NCBI GenBank assembly: GCA_944325835.1 | Contig: CALVBO010000007.1 | Location: 1-64,000 of the forward strand | Length of the DNA: 64,000 bases | From: Candidatus Gastranaerophilales bacterium | Lineage (GTDB): Bacteria > Cyanobacteriota > Vampirovibrionia > Gastranaerophilales > Gastranaerophilaceae | Direction of reading: 5' to 3' | Shown: piece by piece, positions 8,027 through 17,027 of the stretch | How the letters are laid out: each line of letters begins with the position of its first letter | Position numbering within the stretch: position 1 is the first letter of the stretch | The notes under the pieces: model-generated | Databases searched by the model: none | What the model was told of the DNA's origin: nothing | What the model saw: only the letters and a program-made list of their open reading frames with translations | Translations under genes and position numbers: made by a program

Positions 8027-9109
8027 ATGAATGAAAAAAGTTTAACACTCACAACAACGGGTACAAGCCAATGCAAAGCATTTACGATGGCAGACCGGCT
8101 GAGCCGGATCCATAATGGGCTGGTCGGCTTACGGTCAGCGTTTACAATGGCTGAGATTTTGCTTTCCCTCACTATAATCGGTGTAGTTGCAGCGATAACA
8201 TTACCTAGTTTGACAGGTAACATCAATGAACGAACATGGAACACGCAGAGAAAAGCTCTTTATGCAAGATTTTCACAAGCAGTTGCCCTGATGCCTTCAC
8301 TCAACGGATACGGAACTTTAACGGAAGACGCAAGCGGAAGCGTTACCGAGGATACTGCTGCCGAGACTTTTATCACAGCAGGGTTAAGTAAAGTATTAAA
8401 AATTAACAACATTTGCGACAATGACCACCTTGAAGACTGCGGAATTGTTACGTCGCTTACCAATCTTAAGGGGTCTAAGATGGAAACTCCTAAAACCCTT
8501 GGTGAGTTAAATATTTCTATGACGGATATGGACTTTGTCGGCGGACATAGTATATATGGTTCTTACCGTTATACCTACAGCCAGATTGATACCAAAGCCG
8601 CAGCGTTTGAAACTGCTAACGGCGAAAGTATTTTGACTTACTACTCACCAACCTGTATCTCCAAAATTACAGCATCACAATCAGTCAAAGTTCAAACTGC
8701 GACCTGCGCAAATTTTATATATGACTTGAACGGTTCTAAAGGCCCAAATACTATTGGTAAAGATATGGGAGTAATAACAGTATTATATCCGAGTGATAGT
8801 ATAGTTGTTGCCCCTTATCCTCACATGCAAAACGCCAAGGAAGGTGTAACGCAACAAGAAGCCCTGAAAGCTTGTCCTGAACAGGATCCGGAATATAGAA
8901 TTCCTAATCTGGAAGAACTGGCATCAATTTTTGTTAACAGTAATTTGTTTGGCATAAGTTCTGACGGCGGACATTCTAATATTTATCTGTGGTCGTCAAC
9001 ACTATATCCGGATGATCCATCAAAGGCATATCGCCTTAACAAAACCGGTTCAATTGGTGCAGAAAACAGATCGATGACAAGTACTTCTGTCCGTTGCGTA
9101 AAGCGGTAA
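8027..9109 (+). CDS. type IV pilin-like protein with extended leader
   Basis: A class III/type IV prepilin-like protein of 360 residues. The cleavage motif A/FTMAE and the hydrophobic helix ILLSLTIIGVVAAITLPSL begin near residue 40. This is an unusually long leader, and it contains a second copy of AFTMAD about 20 residues earlier. The mature part starts with NINERTWNTQRKALYARFSQA, followed by a variable globular domain ending CVKR. Prepilin peptidase at 47.7 kb would process it. The start at 8027 is supported by AAAGGA ten bases upstream and the promoter at 7974. A paralogue lies at 33.7-34.7 kb. Its exact role (pseudopilin, adhesive pilin) is unknown. Confidence 0.85.
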   Translation: MNEKSLTLTTTGTSQCKAFTMADRLSRIHNGLVGLRSAFTMAEILLSLTIIGVVAAITLPSLTGNINERTWNTQRKALYARFSQAVALMPSLNGYGTLTEDASGSVTEDTAAETFITAGLSKVLKINNICDNDHLEDCGIVTSLTNLKGSKMETPKTLGELNISMTDMDFVGGHSIYGSYRYTYSQIDTKAAAFETANGESILTYYSPTCISKITASQSVKVQTATCANFIYDLNGSKGPNTIGKDMGVITVLYPSDSIVVAPYPHMQNAKEGVTQQEALKACPEQDPEYRIPNLEELASIFVNSNLFGISSDGGHSNIYLWSSTLYPDDPSKAYRLNKTGSIGAENRSMTSTSVRCVKR

Positions 9110-9212
9110 TACAAACTATATTTCAAATCTGGTTTATATGTAAATATAGACCAGATCCAGAATTCTATCCTTTCTCGGGGGCTTTTCTTATCGCGAGTCT
9201 TTCCCGGAGAAA

Positions 9213-9248
9213 AAATAGTCATCCTTCCTTGGGTGGCTATTTCCTTTT
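9213..9248 (+). terminator. terminator after the pilin-like gene
   Basis: AAATAGTCATCC (9213-9224) pairs with GGGTGGCTATTT (9231-9242) with G-T pairs, followed by CCTTTTT. It lies about 100 bases after the stop. Another weaker hairpin (ATCTGGT with ACCAGAT) precedes it. Confidence 0.75.
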
Positions 9249-9301
9249 TATGATATTTATTGTAGAATATTGTAGAAGAGTTATTAGGGGGATTGTGTAT
9301 A

Positions 9302-11884
9302 ATGAAGAAATTTTTATTGATTACTGCTACTTTTATTTTGACATCCTGTGCGGCGTTTTGCGCGGATTTTTCGGTCTTTAAGCTCGACAACGGACAAAAC
9401 GTTATTATTCAGGAGGTTAAAAATAATCCGATTGTGACAATTGACACTTGGATTAAAACGGGTTCAATAAACGAAAATGACCAGAATAACGGGGTTTCGC
9501 ACTTTTTAGAACACCTTTTCTTCAAAGGGACTGCTAAGCACCCGACAGGAGAGTTTGACAAAATTCTTGAAAGCAAAGGCGCTATTACAAATGCTTCAAC
9601 AAGTAAAGATTTTACCCATTATTACATAACTATCCCTTCAAAATTCTTTGATTTAGCACTGGAAATGCACGCGGATATGCTTCTTAACCCGCTTATTCCG
9701 GGCAAGGAACTCGAAAAAGAACGCAAAGTCGTATTAGAAGAGATTTCAAAAGACGAACATCTTCCAAACACGATTTGCTACGAAAACCTTGTTAAAATGC
9801 TGTACTCAAAGCATCCGTATAAAAGAAAAGTTATTGGCGAGCGCGAAATTATCGAAAACATTTCCCGCGATGAAATTATGAATTATTACAATGAATTCTA
9901 TTCACCTGCGAACATGGTAACAATTGTTGTGGGTGACGTTAATACACAAGAAGCCCTGAATAAAATCAAAACTGCGTTCAGCGGTAAAAATACACCTGCC
10001 CCTAGCTATAAATACCCGAAAGAAGGTGCTCTGAAAGAGCAGGCAAAAAAATTAAAATTTGAAGATGTTCAATCCGGCTATCTTTTAATCGGATACCGCG
10101 GGACGCCGATTAACGCGAAAGATTCCTACGCGCTGGATGTTCTTGCAACAATCCTCGGGGACGGACGCTCATCCGTTTTCTACCGGAAAATAAAAGATGA
10201 AAAACAGCTTGCTTTCGGGATTTCCGCCTTCAACTCGGGCTTCAAAGACGATGGTATTTTCTACATCAGCGCGGATTTCATCCCTGAAAAATATCAGGCG
10301 CTCGAAAATGAAATCTTCAAAGTTGTCAAAGAAATTCAACGCAACGGCGTGACAGAAGAACAATTACAGCTTGCTAAAAATGTAATTGAGCGCGACACAT
10401 TCTACAGCCGTGAATCGGTTTCCAATATCGCCAATCAGCTTGGCTACACCTTCGTCACCTCCGGCGACACCGCTTATTATGACAATTATCTGAATAACAT
10501 CTCAAAAGTTACCGCGCAGGAAGTCAAAGACGCTGCTAATAAATATTTACAGCAAAACAAATCCGCGGTTTCTGTAGTTCTGCCTGAAAAAACAGAAAAT
10601 TGTGAAAGAAAGATTTCCAACGTAATCCCTGCGACCGCAACAACAAAGCTTATCACGGAAATTAACGATACACAAAAGTACCTTCTGCCAAACTACTCAA
10701 CGGTTCTACTCACACCAAACACGGTCAATGATATCATTGGTATAAATATAACCGTAAAAGGCGGGCTTCTGACAGAAGGGAAAAGAGGTGTGGCGAAACT
10801 AACCTCAGCCACAATGCAAAAAGGCACAAAAAAATACACAGCTCAGGAACTTGCACAAACACTTGAAAGTCACGGGATAAATATAAGTTCAGCAGTAGGG
10901 CGTGATGCGTTTACAATCGACATCTTAACGACTAAGAACGAATATCCGCTGACATTGGAACTTTTACATGAAATCGTTAACAACGCGAAATTTGATGAAT
11001 TTGAAATCGAAAAAAGCAGAAACAATATGCTTCAAAGCATTAAGCAATCCGAAGATCAGCCACTTGCTATTGCAATCGAAACCTTCAAATCAAAAATTTA
11101 CGGGAATTCTACCTACAACAGTTCCATTTATTCCCTGAAAAGCGCGCTGCCTTCTATCACGCAGCAGGATATTTTCAACTACTACGACAACCTTTTTAAC
11201 CCTGAAAACATAGTAATATCAATCAACGGCAATGTTGATAAAGAACTTACGCTTGAAAAATTTGCGCAAATGTTCAAACTGCGCAATGCTCAGCCGTTTG
11301 CGTACAATCAATACACAATTCCGTCCGTTACCGCCAGCGAAACAATTACAAAAAAGGTTCCGAAAACAAGCACTGCGTGGATTATTTTAGGCTGGCAGAC
11401 ATCCGGTCTGCAAAACCTTAAAGAAGTCGCAACCCTGCAGGTTATCAACTCAATCCTCGGAACCGGTATGGATTCGCGCCTCTTTAAAAACCTCAGAGGC
11501 GAGGACGGCCTCGCATATCAAATCGGTTCAGGCTACTCTCCTAACGTTCTAAAAGGTCATTTCCTTACCTACATCGGAACAAATCCTGAGAACATTCAAA
11601 CCGCTACGGACAAAATGCTTGCGGAAATTAACCGTATAAAAACCGAATTCGTAAGCCAGACAGAGCTTCAGGAAGCCAAAGACAAAATCCTAGGTCAATA
11701 CATCCTCTCGCAGGAAACTAACCTTGAAAAAGCAACGACTTTAGGCTGGTATGAAGCAACAGACAGAGGTTTCAACTTCAAATCAGAATACGAAAAACTC
11801 ATTAATTCAGTAACCGAATCCGACATCATTGATGTTGCGAACAGAATTTTCAATAACTGCTATATAAAAGTTACGGTTGACTAA
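9302..11884 (+). CDS. M16-family zinc peptidase, tandem domain lipoprotein
   Basis: An 860-residue protein with two pitrilysin-type halves. The first half has the inverted zinc motif HFLEH at about 67-71 and the distal glutamate in VVLEEISKDEH; the second half lacks HxxEH and would be the inactive partner that closes the chamber. The N-terminus MKKFLLITATFILTSC fits a lipoprotein signal with Cys16, so it probably acts in the periplasm or at the outer membrane. The ATG at 9302 follows AGGGGG; a TTG three codons earlier is the alternative. It is a single-gene unit closed by a GC-rich terminator. Confidence 0.92.
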   Translation: MKKFLLITATFILTSCAAFCADFSVFKLDNGQNVIIQEVKNNPIVTIDTWIKTGSINENDQNNGVSHFLEHLFFKGTAKHPTGEFDKILESKGAITNASTSKDFTHYYITIPSKFFDLALEMHADMLLNPLIPGKELEKERKVVLEEISKDEHLPNTICYENLVKMLYSKHPYKRKVIGEREIIENISRDEIMNYYNEFYSPANMVTIVVGDVNTQEALNKIKTAFSGKNTPAPSYKYPKEGALKEQAKKLKFEDVQSGYLLIGYRGTPINAKDSYALDVLATILGDGRSSVFYRKIKDEKQLAFGISAFNSGFKDDGIFYISADFIPEKYQALENEIFKVVKEIQRNGVTEEQLQLAKNVIERDTFYSRESVSNIANQLGYTFVTSGDTAYYDNYLNNISKVTAQEVKDAANKYLQQNKSAVSVVLPEKTENCERKISNVIPATATTKLITEINDTQKYLLPNYSTVLLTPNTVNDIIGINITVKGGLLTEGKRGVAKLTSATMQKGTKKYTAQELAQTLESHGINISSAVGRDAFTIDILTTKNEYPLTLELLHEIVNNAKFDEFEIEKSRNNMLQSIKQSEDQPLAIAIETFKSKIYGNSTYNSSIYSLKSALPSITQQDIFNYYDNLFNPENIVISINGNVDKELTLEKFAQMFKLRNAQPFAYNQYTIPSVTASETITKKVPKTSTAWIILGWQTSGLQNLKEVATLQVINSILGTGMDSRLFKNLRGEDGLAYQIGSGYSPNVLKGHFLTYIGTNPENIQTATDKMLAEINRIKTEFVSQTELQEAKDKILGQYILSQETNLEKATTLGWYEATDRGFNFKSEYEKLINSVTESDIIDVANRIFNNCYIKVTVD

Positions 11885-11907
11885 AACCGTCAGATGCAAA
11901 ATTTTCC

Positions 11908-11961
11908 CGGGCAAAAAAAAAGCCCGTCTTTATACCCATTCGGTGGACGGGCCGGGTTTTT
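11908..11961 (+). terminator. terminator after the M16 peptidase
   Basis: GCCCGTC (11922-11928) pairs with GACGGGC (11946-11952), followed by CGGGTTTTT. A competing shorter stem CGGGC (11908-11912) with GCCCG (11922-11926) across nine A is possible, so two mutually exclusive folds exist. Confidence 0.7.
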
Positions 11962-11994
11962 CCAGGTTAAAGTCTAAATATCTTTTTTATAATG

Positions 11995-12020
11995 CGGAGT
12001 AAAATTATTCTTTTACTCCG
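11995..12020. terminator. hairpin, terminator-like
   Basis: CGGAGTAAAA (11995-12004) and TTTTACTCCG (12011-12020) form a perfect 10-bp stem with a 6-nt loop, followed by TATTTTTATA. It lies between the M16 gene and the small XRE gene and may be a second terminator. Confidence 0.6.
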
Positions 12021-12026
12021 TATTTT

Positions 12027-12049
12027 TATAGCATATTAGTCGTGCTATA
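12027..12049. promoter_or_regulatory. candidate operator upstream of the small XRE gene
   Basis: The inverted repeat TATAGCA (12027-12033) and TGCTATA (12043-12049) with a 9-bp spacer lies about 40 bp before the XRE start. A TATAAC (about 12070) close to the gene may be its -10. Autoregulation is inferred. Confidence 0.4.
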
Positions 12050-12090
12050 TGCCTGTATATTTAACTTAACTATAACACTAAAATAAAAAT

Positions 12091-12300
12091 ATGACAAATA
12101 GCACGATACAATTAGTACAAGCAAACATAAAAAAATATCGTCATGAGAGAGGCTATAGTCAGGAAGAATTAAGCGAAATCGCAGGGATTTCGCGCGATTA
12201 TCTTTCTGAAATTGAGCGCACGAAAAAAATTCCGAGTCTTAAAAGATTGTTACAAATTGCAGAGGCACTAGATGTTCCTGCCTTCAAATTTTTCTTATAA
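12091..12300 (+). CDS. small XRE-family HTH protein
   Basis: A 69-residue protein that consists almost entirely of a Cro/C1 helix-turn-helix: YRHERGYSQEELSEIAGIS, then DYLSEIERTKKIPSLKRLLQIAEAL. Small stand-alone proteins of this kind often regulate themselves or a neighbouring operon, and a palindrome upstream fits that. No Shine-Dalgarno is obvious before the ATG. It converges on the acyl-CoA dehydratase activase-related gene with a 5-base gap. Phage or plasmid origin is possible, but no other phage gene is near. Confidence 0.88.
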   Translation: MTNSTIQLVQANIKKYRHERGYSQEELSEIAGISRDYLSEIERTKKIPSLKRLLQIAEALDVPAFKFFL

Positions 12301-12305
12301 ATATG

Positions 12306-13379
12306 CTATTTTGTTTCAATATATTCCGCATTGATAGAGTGCGGGATTTCGCCGTCTTGCAGTTGAATATTATTGATAATTTTAGCGCGTTTTTTGCGGA
12401 AAAGCATATCAACAAAAGCCTCCAAACGTGTGATAAAGCCGGCTTCACCTGTCTGTTCGTCAATAGTAAGGTTCAAAAGCGGTTTATTGAAAGATTTTGC
12501 TTTACGTGTAATCTTTTCAATCATCAAAGAATCCGGTCCGCAGCCAAACGCTGTTACAGTAATTATACCGTCCACCTTATTATCTTTGAGGTAATGTCCT
12601 GCCGCACCCGTCATTTCGTATTCATTTGCCCAGTAAAGCTGCTGGCCTAAGGTTTTCAAGCCTTCCGTCATTTGTTCTTTAGAAAGTTGAAGCGCTGAGA
12701 GAACTTTTACATCCATTTTATCCAGTTTATCAAAAATTTTCATGGAAGTTCTTTCATCATAAATATTATAACCATGAGAAATCAGCGCGACAGTAATAGG
12801 CTGTCCTTTTTCTTCGGAATCAATGATAATTTTACCCTGCTTTGCATAATTAAGAGCCTTCGGGTAGCTCAAGCCGGATTTACACATAACCATAAAGTTA
12901 TTGTAAATTTTCCAGCCCTCTTTTGAGGCCTGTTTGATAACTTTTTCATCAGTAATACCGAACGGCTCGACACATTCTTTAAGGAACGAATAAAAGCCGC
13001 GATTTTTTTCGGATTTATCAAGAGTAGCCTCAATCATAGTAAAATCTTTTTTAATAACATTTCTAATCAAATCCGGCAGTCCTCTGATTTTAGAGCAGTT
13101 ATAAATTTTATGTCCTATAGACTGCAAAGACGGTACCAAAATTTTATCCACGCCCTTGTCGAGGAGATTAATAACATGCCCTACATAAACCTTAATAGGC
13201 AGACAAGTTTCAGTTACAACAAGGCTTGCGCCGTCAGAAAGTGTTTGCTTCGTCGTAATATCCGAAAGTACGATTTCAATACCAAGAGCCTTGAAAAAGC
13301 CGTAATAAAACGGGTAATTGTGGTAATATGACATAGCCCTCGGAATACCGATTTTCATAGAAGTGTTTGTTTTTTGCAT
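12306..13379 (-). CDS. acyl-CoA dehydratase activase-related protein (DUF2229/HgdB-like)
   Basis: A 357-residue stand-alone member of the family that accompanies 2-hydroxyacyl-CoA dehydratase activases. The family start MKIGIPRAMSYYHNYPFYY is seen from residue 8, then VVTETCLPIKVYVGHV, GLPDLIRN, and near the C-terminus FGCGPDSLM and TIDEQTGEAGFITRLEAF. Conserved cysteines in these motifs suggest an Fe-S cluster. The precise substrate is not known. GGAG seven bases before the ATG supports the start. No partner activase with an ASKHA domain is in this window. It diverges from rsmE. Confidence 0.85.
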   Translation of the reverse strand: MQKTNTSMKIGIPRAMSYYHNYPFYYGFFKALGIEIVLSDITTKQTLSDGASLVVTETCLPIKVYVGHVINLLDKGVDKILVPSLQSIGHKIYNCSKIRGLPDLIRNVIKKDFTMIEATLDKSEKNRGFYSFLKECVEPFGITDEKVIKQASKEGWKIYNNFMVMCKSGLSYPKALNYAKQGKIIIDSEEKGQPITVALISHGYNIYDERTSMKIFDKLDKMDVKVLSALQLSKEQMTEGLKTLGQQLYWANEYEMTGAAGHYLKDNKVDGIITVTAFGCGPDSLMIEKITRKAKSFNKPLLNLTIDEQTGEAGFITRLEAFVDMLFRKKRAKIINNIQLQDGEIPHSINAEYIETK

Positions 13380-13473
13380 AATTTTCTCCTGCTACTATTA
13401 TAGTTTAAAAACAGAAAAATTTGCGAAATTTTAACATTTTTTGTTATAATATTTAATATTCAAAGGAGAAAAT

Positions 13474-14199
13474 ATGCCGCATTTCTTTATAAATTCAACA
13501 TCAGTGAAGGATAACTGCATTGAGTTCAGCGAGGATTACAAACACCTTGTAAAGGCTTTAAGGCTGCGTGTCGGGGAAAAACTTTTGCTGATGGATGAAA
13601 ACGGTATTCAATACGAAACGAGGGTAAGCGAAATAAAACCGGAGTCAATCCTCGCGACTGTGGAAAAGAGTTATCCGTCAAAACGCGAGCTGGAATTTGA
13701 ACTTCATCTGGCGCAAAGCCCGCTCAGAAGCGATGCGCAAAATTTAATCGTTGAAAAAGCGACAGAACTGGGAATTCACACGCTTCATCCCGTTTATACC
13801 GACAACTGCGCACTATCAAAAGACGTTATAGCAAAAAAAATAGAAAAATGGCAAAAGATTATGGCTGAGTCCTCAAAGCAGTGCGAAAGGGCAAAAATTC
13901 CGGCCTGCGCACCCATGACAACGCTGGAAAAAGTAATTGAAGGCGATTTCGACAGAATTATTGCCTTTTGCGAGCGCCATACAGAATTCCCGCTAAAGGA
14001 TTATCTGAGAGAAAATCCACTAAGAAAAGGGGAAAAAATTCTTGTTATAATCGGGCCGGAGGGCGGTTTCAGCGACAGAGAATTTGAACTTTTTAACGAA
14101 AAAGGCATTGTAAAGGCCTCGCTCGGAGAACTTATTCTGCGAGCGGAAACAGCTGTTATCGTTGGATTAGGAAATATTATTTATGAAAGCTCTAATTGA
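13474..14199 (+). CDS. rsmE: 16S rRNA m3U1498 methyltransferase
   Basis: RsmE methylates N3 of U1498 in 16S rRNA. The 241 residues comprise an N-terminal PUA-like domain (1-70, with HLVKALRLRVGEKLLLMD) and a SPOUT methyltransferase domain with its trefoil-knot motifs: KATELGIHTLHPVYTDNC, IIGPEGGFSDREFELF and SLGELILRAETAVIVGLG. AAGGAG lies seven bases before the ATG. The end overlaps the next gene by 17 bases, so the two RNA-modifying enzymes are probably translated together. Confidence 0.95.
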   Translation: MPHFFINSTSVKDNCIEFSEDYKHLVKALRLRVGEKLLLMDENGIQYETRVSEIKPESILATVEKSYPSKRELEFELHLAQSPLRSDAQNLIVEKATELGIHTLHPVYTDNCALSKDVIAKKIEKWQKIMAESSKQCERAKIPACAPMTTLEKVIEGDFDRIIAFCERHTEFPLKDYLRENPLRKGEKILVIIGPEGGFSDREFELFNEKGIVKASLGELILRAETAVIVGLGNIIYESSN

Positions 14200-15571
14200 A
14201 AATGACGCAATATTAAATGCAATACGGGAAAACTTTGACGAAGAAATTTATCTTGTCGGCGGTGCCGTACGTGATTTTTTGACGGGTAAGAGCAGCTTTG
14301 ACAGGGATTTGCTGGTGCTAAAATGCAATGTAAAAGAATTTTCCAAACGCCTTGCGGAATTTTTTAACGCTACATTTATTGAACTTGATTCTGAAAACGA
14401 AATCTACAGGCTTGTGCTGAAGGATAAAACAAATTTTCTTGATATAACAAGGCCCTACGACGGCTCTGTCGAAAACGATCTTAAACGCCGCGATCTTACA
14501 ATAAATTCACTGGCGGTTAACCTCAAGACATTCGAGCTGTTTGATGTTACCGGCGGGTATGAGGATTTAAAAAACGGAATTTTGCGCTGTTTTAGAGAAA
14601 CTTCTATACTTGAAGATCCGCTCAGAATTTTACGCTTTTTCAGATTTCAGGCCCTCTACGGGTTCAAAATAGAAGAAAACACTCTAAAAATGGCCTCTAA
14701 ATATGCGCACCTGCTTGATAAACCCGCAGTAGAGAGGAAAAACTACGAAATTTTAAAATTATTCTCCGGAGAATACGCACACGAGGCACTTCTGTCAATG
14801 GATGATGCGGGAATTTTAGAAATACTTTTCCCGTTTGTAAAGGATTACAAAAAAGTTCCGCCAAACACTCATCACCATTTAGATTTATGTCACCATATAG
14901 TGGAAACCGTAAAACAAATTCAAGAAGCCTACAAAACGTCACCGAATAGTGTCAAAAACCATCTTGAAAAATGCGATTTTGGCGCACACAGCCGTCTTGC
15001 ACACCTCAAATTTGCCGGATTTCTTCACGACATAGGCAAATTTTCCACCTGGACAATAGATGAAACAGGACGCCACCGCTTTATAAAACACGATGACGTC
15101 GGAGCAAAACTGGCAAAAGAGTTCCTTACGCAAGCCAAATTTTCAAAGAAACAAATCACATACCTGTGTAATATGATTAAATACCATATTTACCCGTCAA
15201 GCCTTGTCACGGCACCCGATGTGAACGAAAAAGCTATGATGCGCTTTGTTAGAAAAATGGGAGAAGATGCGATTGATATAATAACTCTTGCAAAAGCTGA
15301 CAGGCTTTCTGCACGCGGTCAGGCAATTACGGACGAAATGGTCGAAACGAACCTCGCAAATCTCGATAAACTTCAAAATTTTTACCTTGAAAAGAAGGAT
15401 GCTGTAGTCATAAAAAAATTGCTCAACGGAAACGAAATCATGCAGGTATTGAAAATTAAAGCCGGACCGCAGCTGGGCGAAATAATAGATAAACTCTACG
15501 AAGCACAGCTTAACGGTGAAATTACAACCAAAGACGAGGCGCTTGCATTTGTAAAGAAATTCAAAGTATGA
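14183..15571 (+). CDS. class II tRNA nucleotidyltransferase / poly(A) polymerase family with HD domain
   Basis: A 462-residue enzyme. The head has LVGGAVRDFLTGKSSFDRD with the catalytic Asp pair in FDRD, RRDLTINSLAVNL, and EDPLRILRFFRFQALYGF. From about residue 275 an HD phosphohydrolase domain follows (FLHDIGKFSTW, then FIKHDDVGA). Enzymes of this form add all or part of the 3' CCA to tRNA and can trim 2',3'-cyclic phosphates through the HD domain. A second, shorter nucleotidyltransferase is encoded at 58.4-59.5 kb, so this one may add only CC or only A. It overlaps rsmE by 17 bases. Confidence 0.88.
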   Translation: MKALIENDAILNAIRENFDEEIYLVGGAVRDFLTGKSSFDRDLLVLKCNVKEFSKRLAEFFNATFIELDSENEIYRLVLKDKTNFLDITRPYDGSVENDLKRRDLTINSLAVNLKTFELFDVTGGYEDLKNGILRCFRETSILEDPLRILRFFRFQALYGFKIEENTLKMASKYAHLLDKPAVERKNYEILKLFSGEYAHEALLSMDDAGILEILFPFVKDYKKVPPNTHHHLDLCHHIVETVKQIQEAYKTSPNSVKNHLEKCDFGAHSRLAHLKFAGFLHDIGKFSTWTIDETGRHRFIKHDDVGAKLAKEFLTQAKFSKKQITYLCNMIKYHIYPSSLVTAPDVNEKAMMRFVRKMGEDAIDIITLAKADRLSARGQAITDEMVETNLANLDKLQNFYLEKKDAVVIKKLLNGNEIMQVLKIKAGPQLGEIIDKLYEAQLNGEITTKDEALAFVKKFKV

Positions 15572-15696
15572 TTTCAGGATAAACTTCCATATTATTTTTG
15601 TCTTTTGTAAAATAATTGTAACAATTGTTCCCAAAAGCGCAAAAAATTTCTTTACAGGCTTTATAGGAACAAGACATTATAAATCGGAGGTTTCAC

Positions 15697-16977
15697 ATGT
15701 TCGTAAGTCCAATAAGCAATTTCAGTGTTTCAAACACTTACAGAAACAATAATTCACAAAGCATCAAAAATAATCAACAGGCACCGGTAATGCAATCTCA
15801 ACTTAACGCAGATACCGTTAGTTTCGGTGCAAAGAAAGATAAACAGCATAATAAATTAAATCCTAAAACTGCAATTCTGGCAGCCGCAATAGCTGCAGCA
15901 CCTGTAGCTTGCACGCCGGATTACGAATCCTATACCTCACTGGAAAATAATACTACAATAAATTTAAAAGATTATCATAAATGTGGATGCGACTCTTTCC
16001 CTATCATAATACCTGGTGGTAAAGATACGGTTTATATTCCGGTACCGGGCGAAACAGTTCACGACACCATCTACATTGAAAAACCGGGAGAAACAGTTCA
16101 TGATACCATCTACATTGAAAAGCCGGGCGAAACTGTTCACGATACTATCTATATTGAAAAACCGGGCGAAATTGTACGAGATACTATTTATATAGAAAAT
16201 CCGCCTGATACTGTTGTTGTAGAAAAACCTGTATATGATACAATCTATGTTGACAAACCTGTATATGACACAATCTATGTAGACAGACCTGTATATGACA
16301 CGGTTTATGTAGACAGACCTGTATATGATACTGTTTACATTGACAGACCTGTCCACGATACAATCTGGATTAAACCGGATACTGTCTATATCCCTAGAAA
16401 ACCGCACTTTGAAATTAATGACAGCATCAATAAAGATATAGAAGATTTTGAAATTCCTACAGAAGGTGATGGCGATTTCGTTTATGCATTCCAGGGCAGA
16501 AATGAATACTTAGGCGCACAACACCTATTAGTATTCAATGGTTTCTTCTCTAACGAACATAAATCATCATTTATTGACCACGCGTTTGAAGAAGATGATA
16601 TCCCTGCAGGCGGTAATAAACCAAGCAAATACTACTACACACGCTACGACATCAGCTCTGACTACGAAAACGGCAGAAGATACGTTGAAATGTATGTACC
16701 ACGCGAATCAAGACACGTATTACCTGATGACAAGAAAACCGGTTCCGCAGGCTGGGAATATGCCGGCAGCTTCTACGTTAAAAACGCATCTGTTGGCGAA
16801 ACTGCAAAATTGATTGCAAACGATATGAACGGAACTGTTAAAGCTCAATTCACCAAAAACGAACACAGAGGCCCGGGCAATATCTACAAAGAATGGCCGC
16901 TTGATGACGGTTCTATGCCAAAAACAACAATCGAAAACGTTAAAGCCTACAGAAAAGACCTTGACGATTTAGATTAA
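15697..16977 (+). CDS. surface-type repeat protein with N-terminal VSFGA motif
   Basis: I do not recognise the whole protein (426 aa). An Asn/Ser-rich N-terminus ends in VSFGA (41-45), followed by a hydrophobic stretch AILAAAIAAAPVAC (about 59-72) with a lipobox-like end. Then come four 13-residue repeats of the type PGETVHDTIYIEK and five 10-residue repeats of the type PVYDTIYVDR (about 112-230), with Pro spaced like an extended stalk. A 190-residue globular C-terminal domain follows. Similar Pro-Val-Tyr-Asp stalks are known from outer-membrane lipoproteins of other gut bacteria. GGAGG six bases before ATG fixes the start. It is monocistronic with a terminator. Confidence 0.85.
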   Translation: MFVSPISNFSVSNTYRNNNSQSIKNNQQAPVMQSQLNADTVSFGAKKDKQHNKLNPKTAILAAAIAAAPVACTPDYESYTSLENNTTINLKDYHKCGCDSFPIIIPGGKDTVYIPVPGETVHDTIYIEKPGETVHDTIYIEKPGETVHDTIYIEKPGEIVRDTIYIENPPDTVVVEKPVYDTIYVDKPVYDTIYVDRPVYDTVYVDRPVYDTVYIDRPVHDTIWIKPDTVYIPRKPHFEINDSINKDIEDFEIPTEGDGDFVYAFQGRNEYLGAQHLLVFNGFFSNEHKSSFIDHAFEEDDIPAGGNKPSKYYYTRYDISSDYENGRRYVEMYVPRESRHVLPDDKKTGSAGWEYAGSFYVKNASVGETAKLIANDMNGTVKAQFTKNEHRGPGNIYKEWPLDDGSMPKTTIENVKAYRKDLDDLD

Positions 16978-16998
16978 TCTCTATATAAATAAAAAAAA

Positions 16999-17022
16999 CC
17001 CTCTTGAACAAGAGGGCTTTTT
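16999..17022. terminator. bidirectional terminator
   Basis: CCCTCTTG (16999-17006) and CAAGAGGG (17009-17016) form a tight hairpin with A8 on the left and a T run on the right. It serves the repeat protein gene on the plus strand and the DUF805-like gene on the minus strand. Confidence 0.88.
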
Positions 17023-17027
17023 TATGC

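Noticed and set aside
9094..9381. 95-codon frame between the pilin-like and M16 genes
   Set aside because: It overlaps both genes, crosses the terminator and shows no conserved features.
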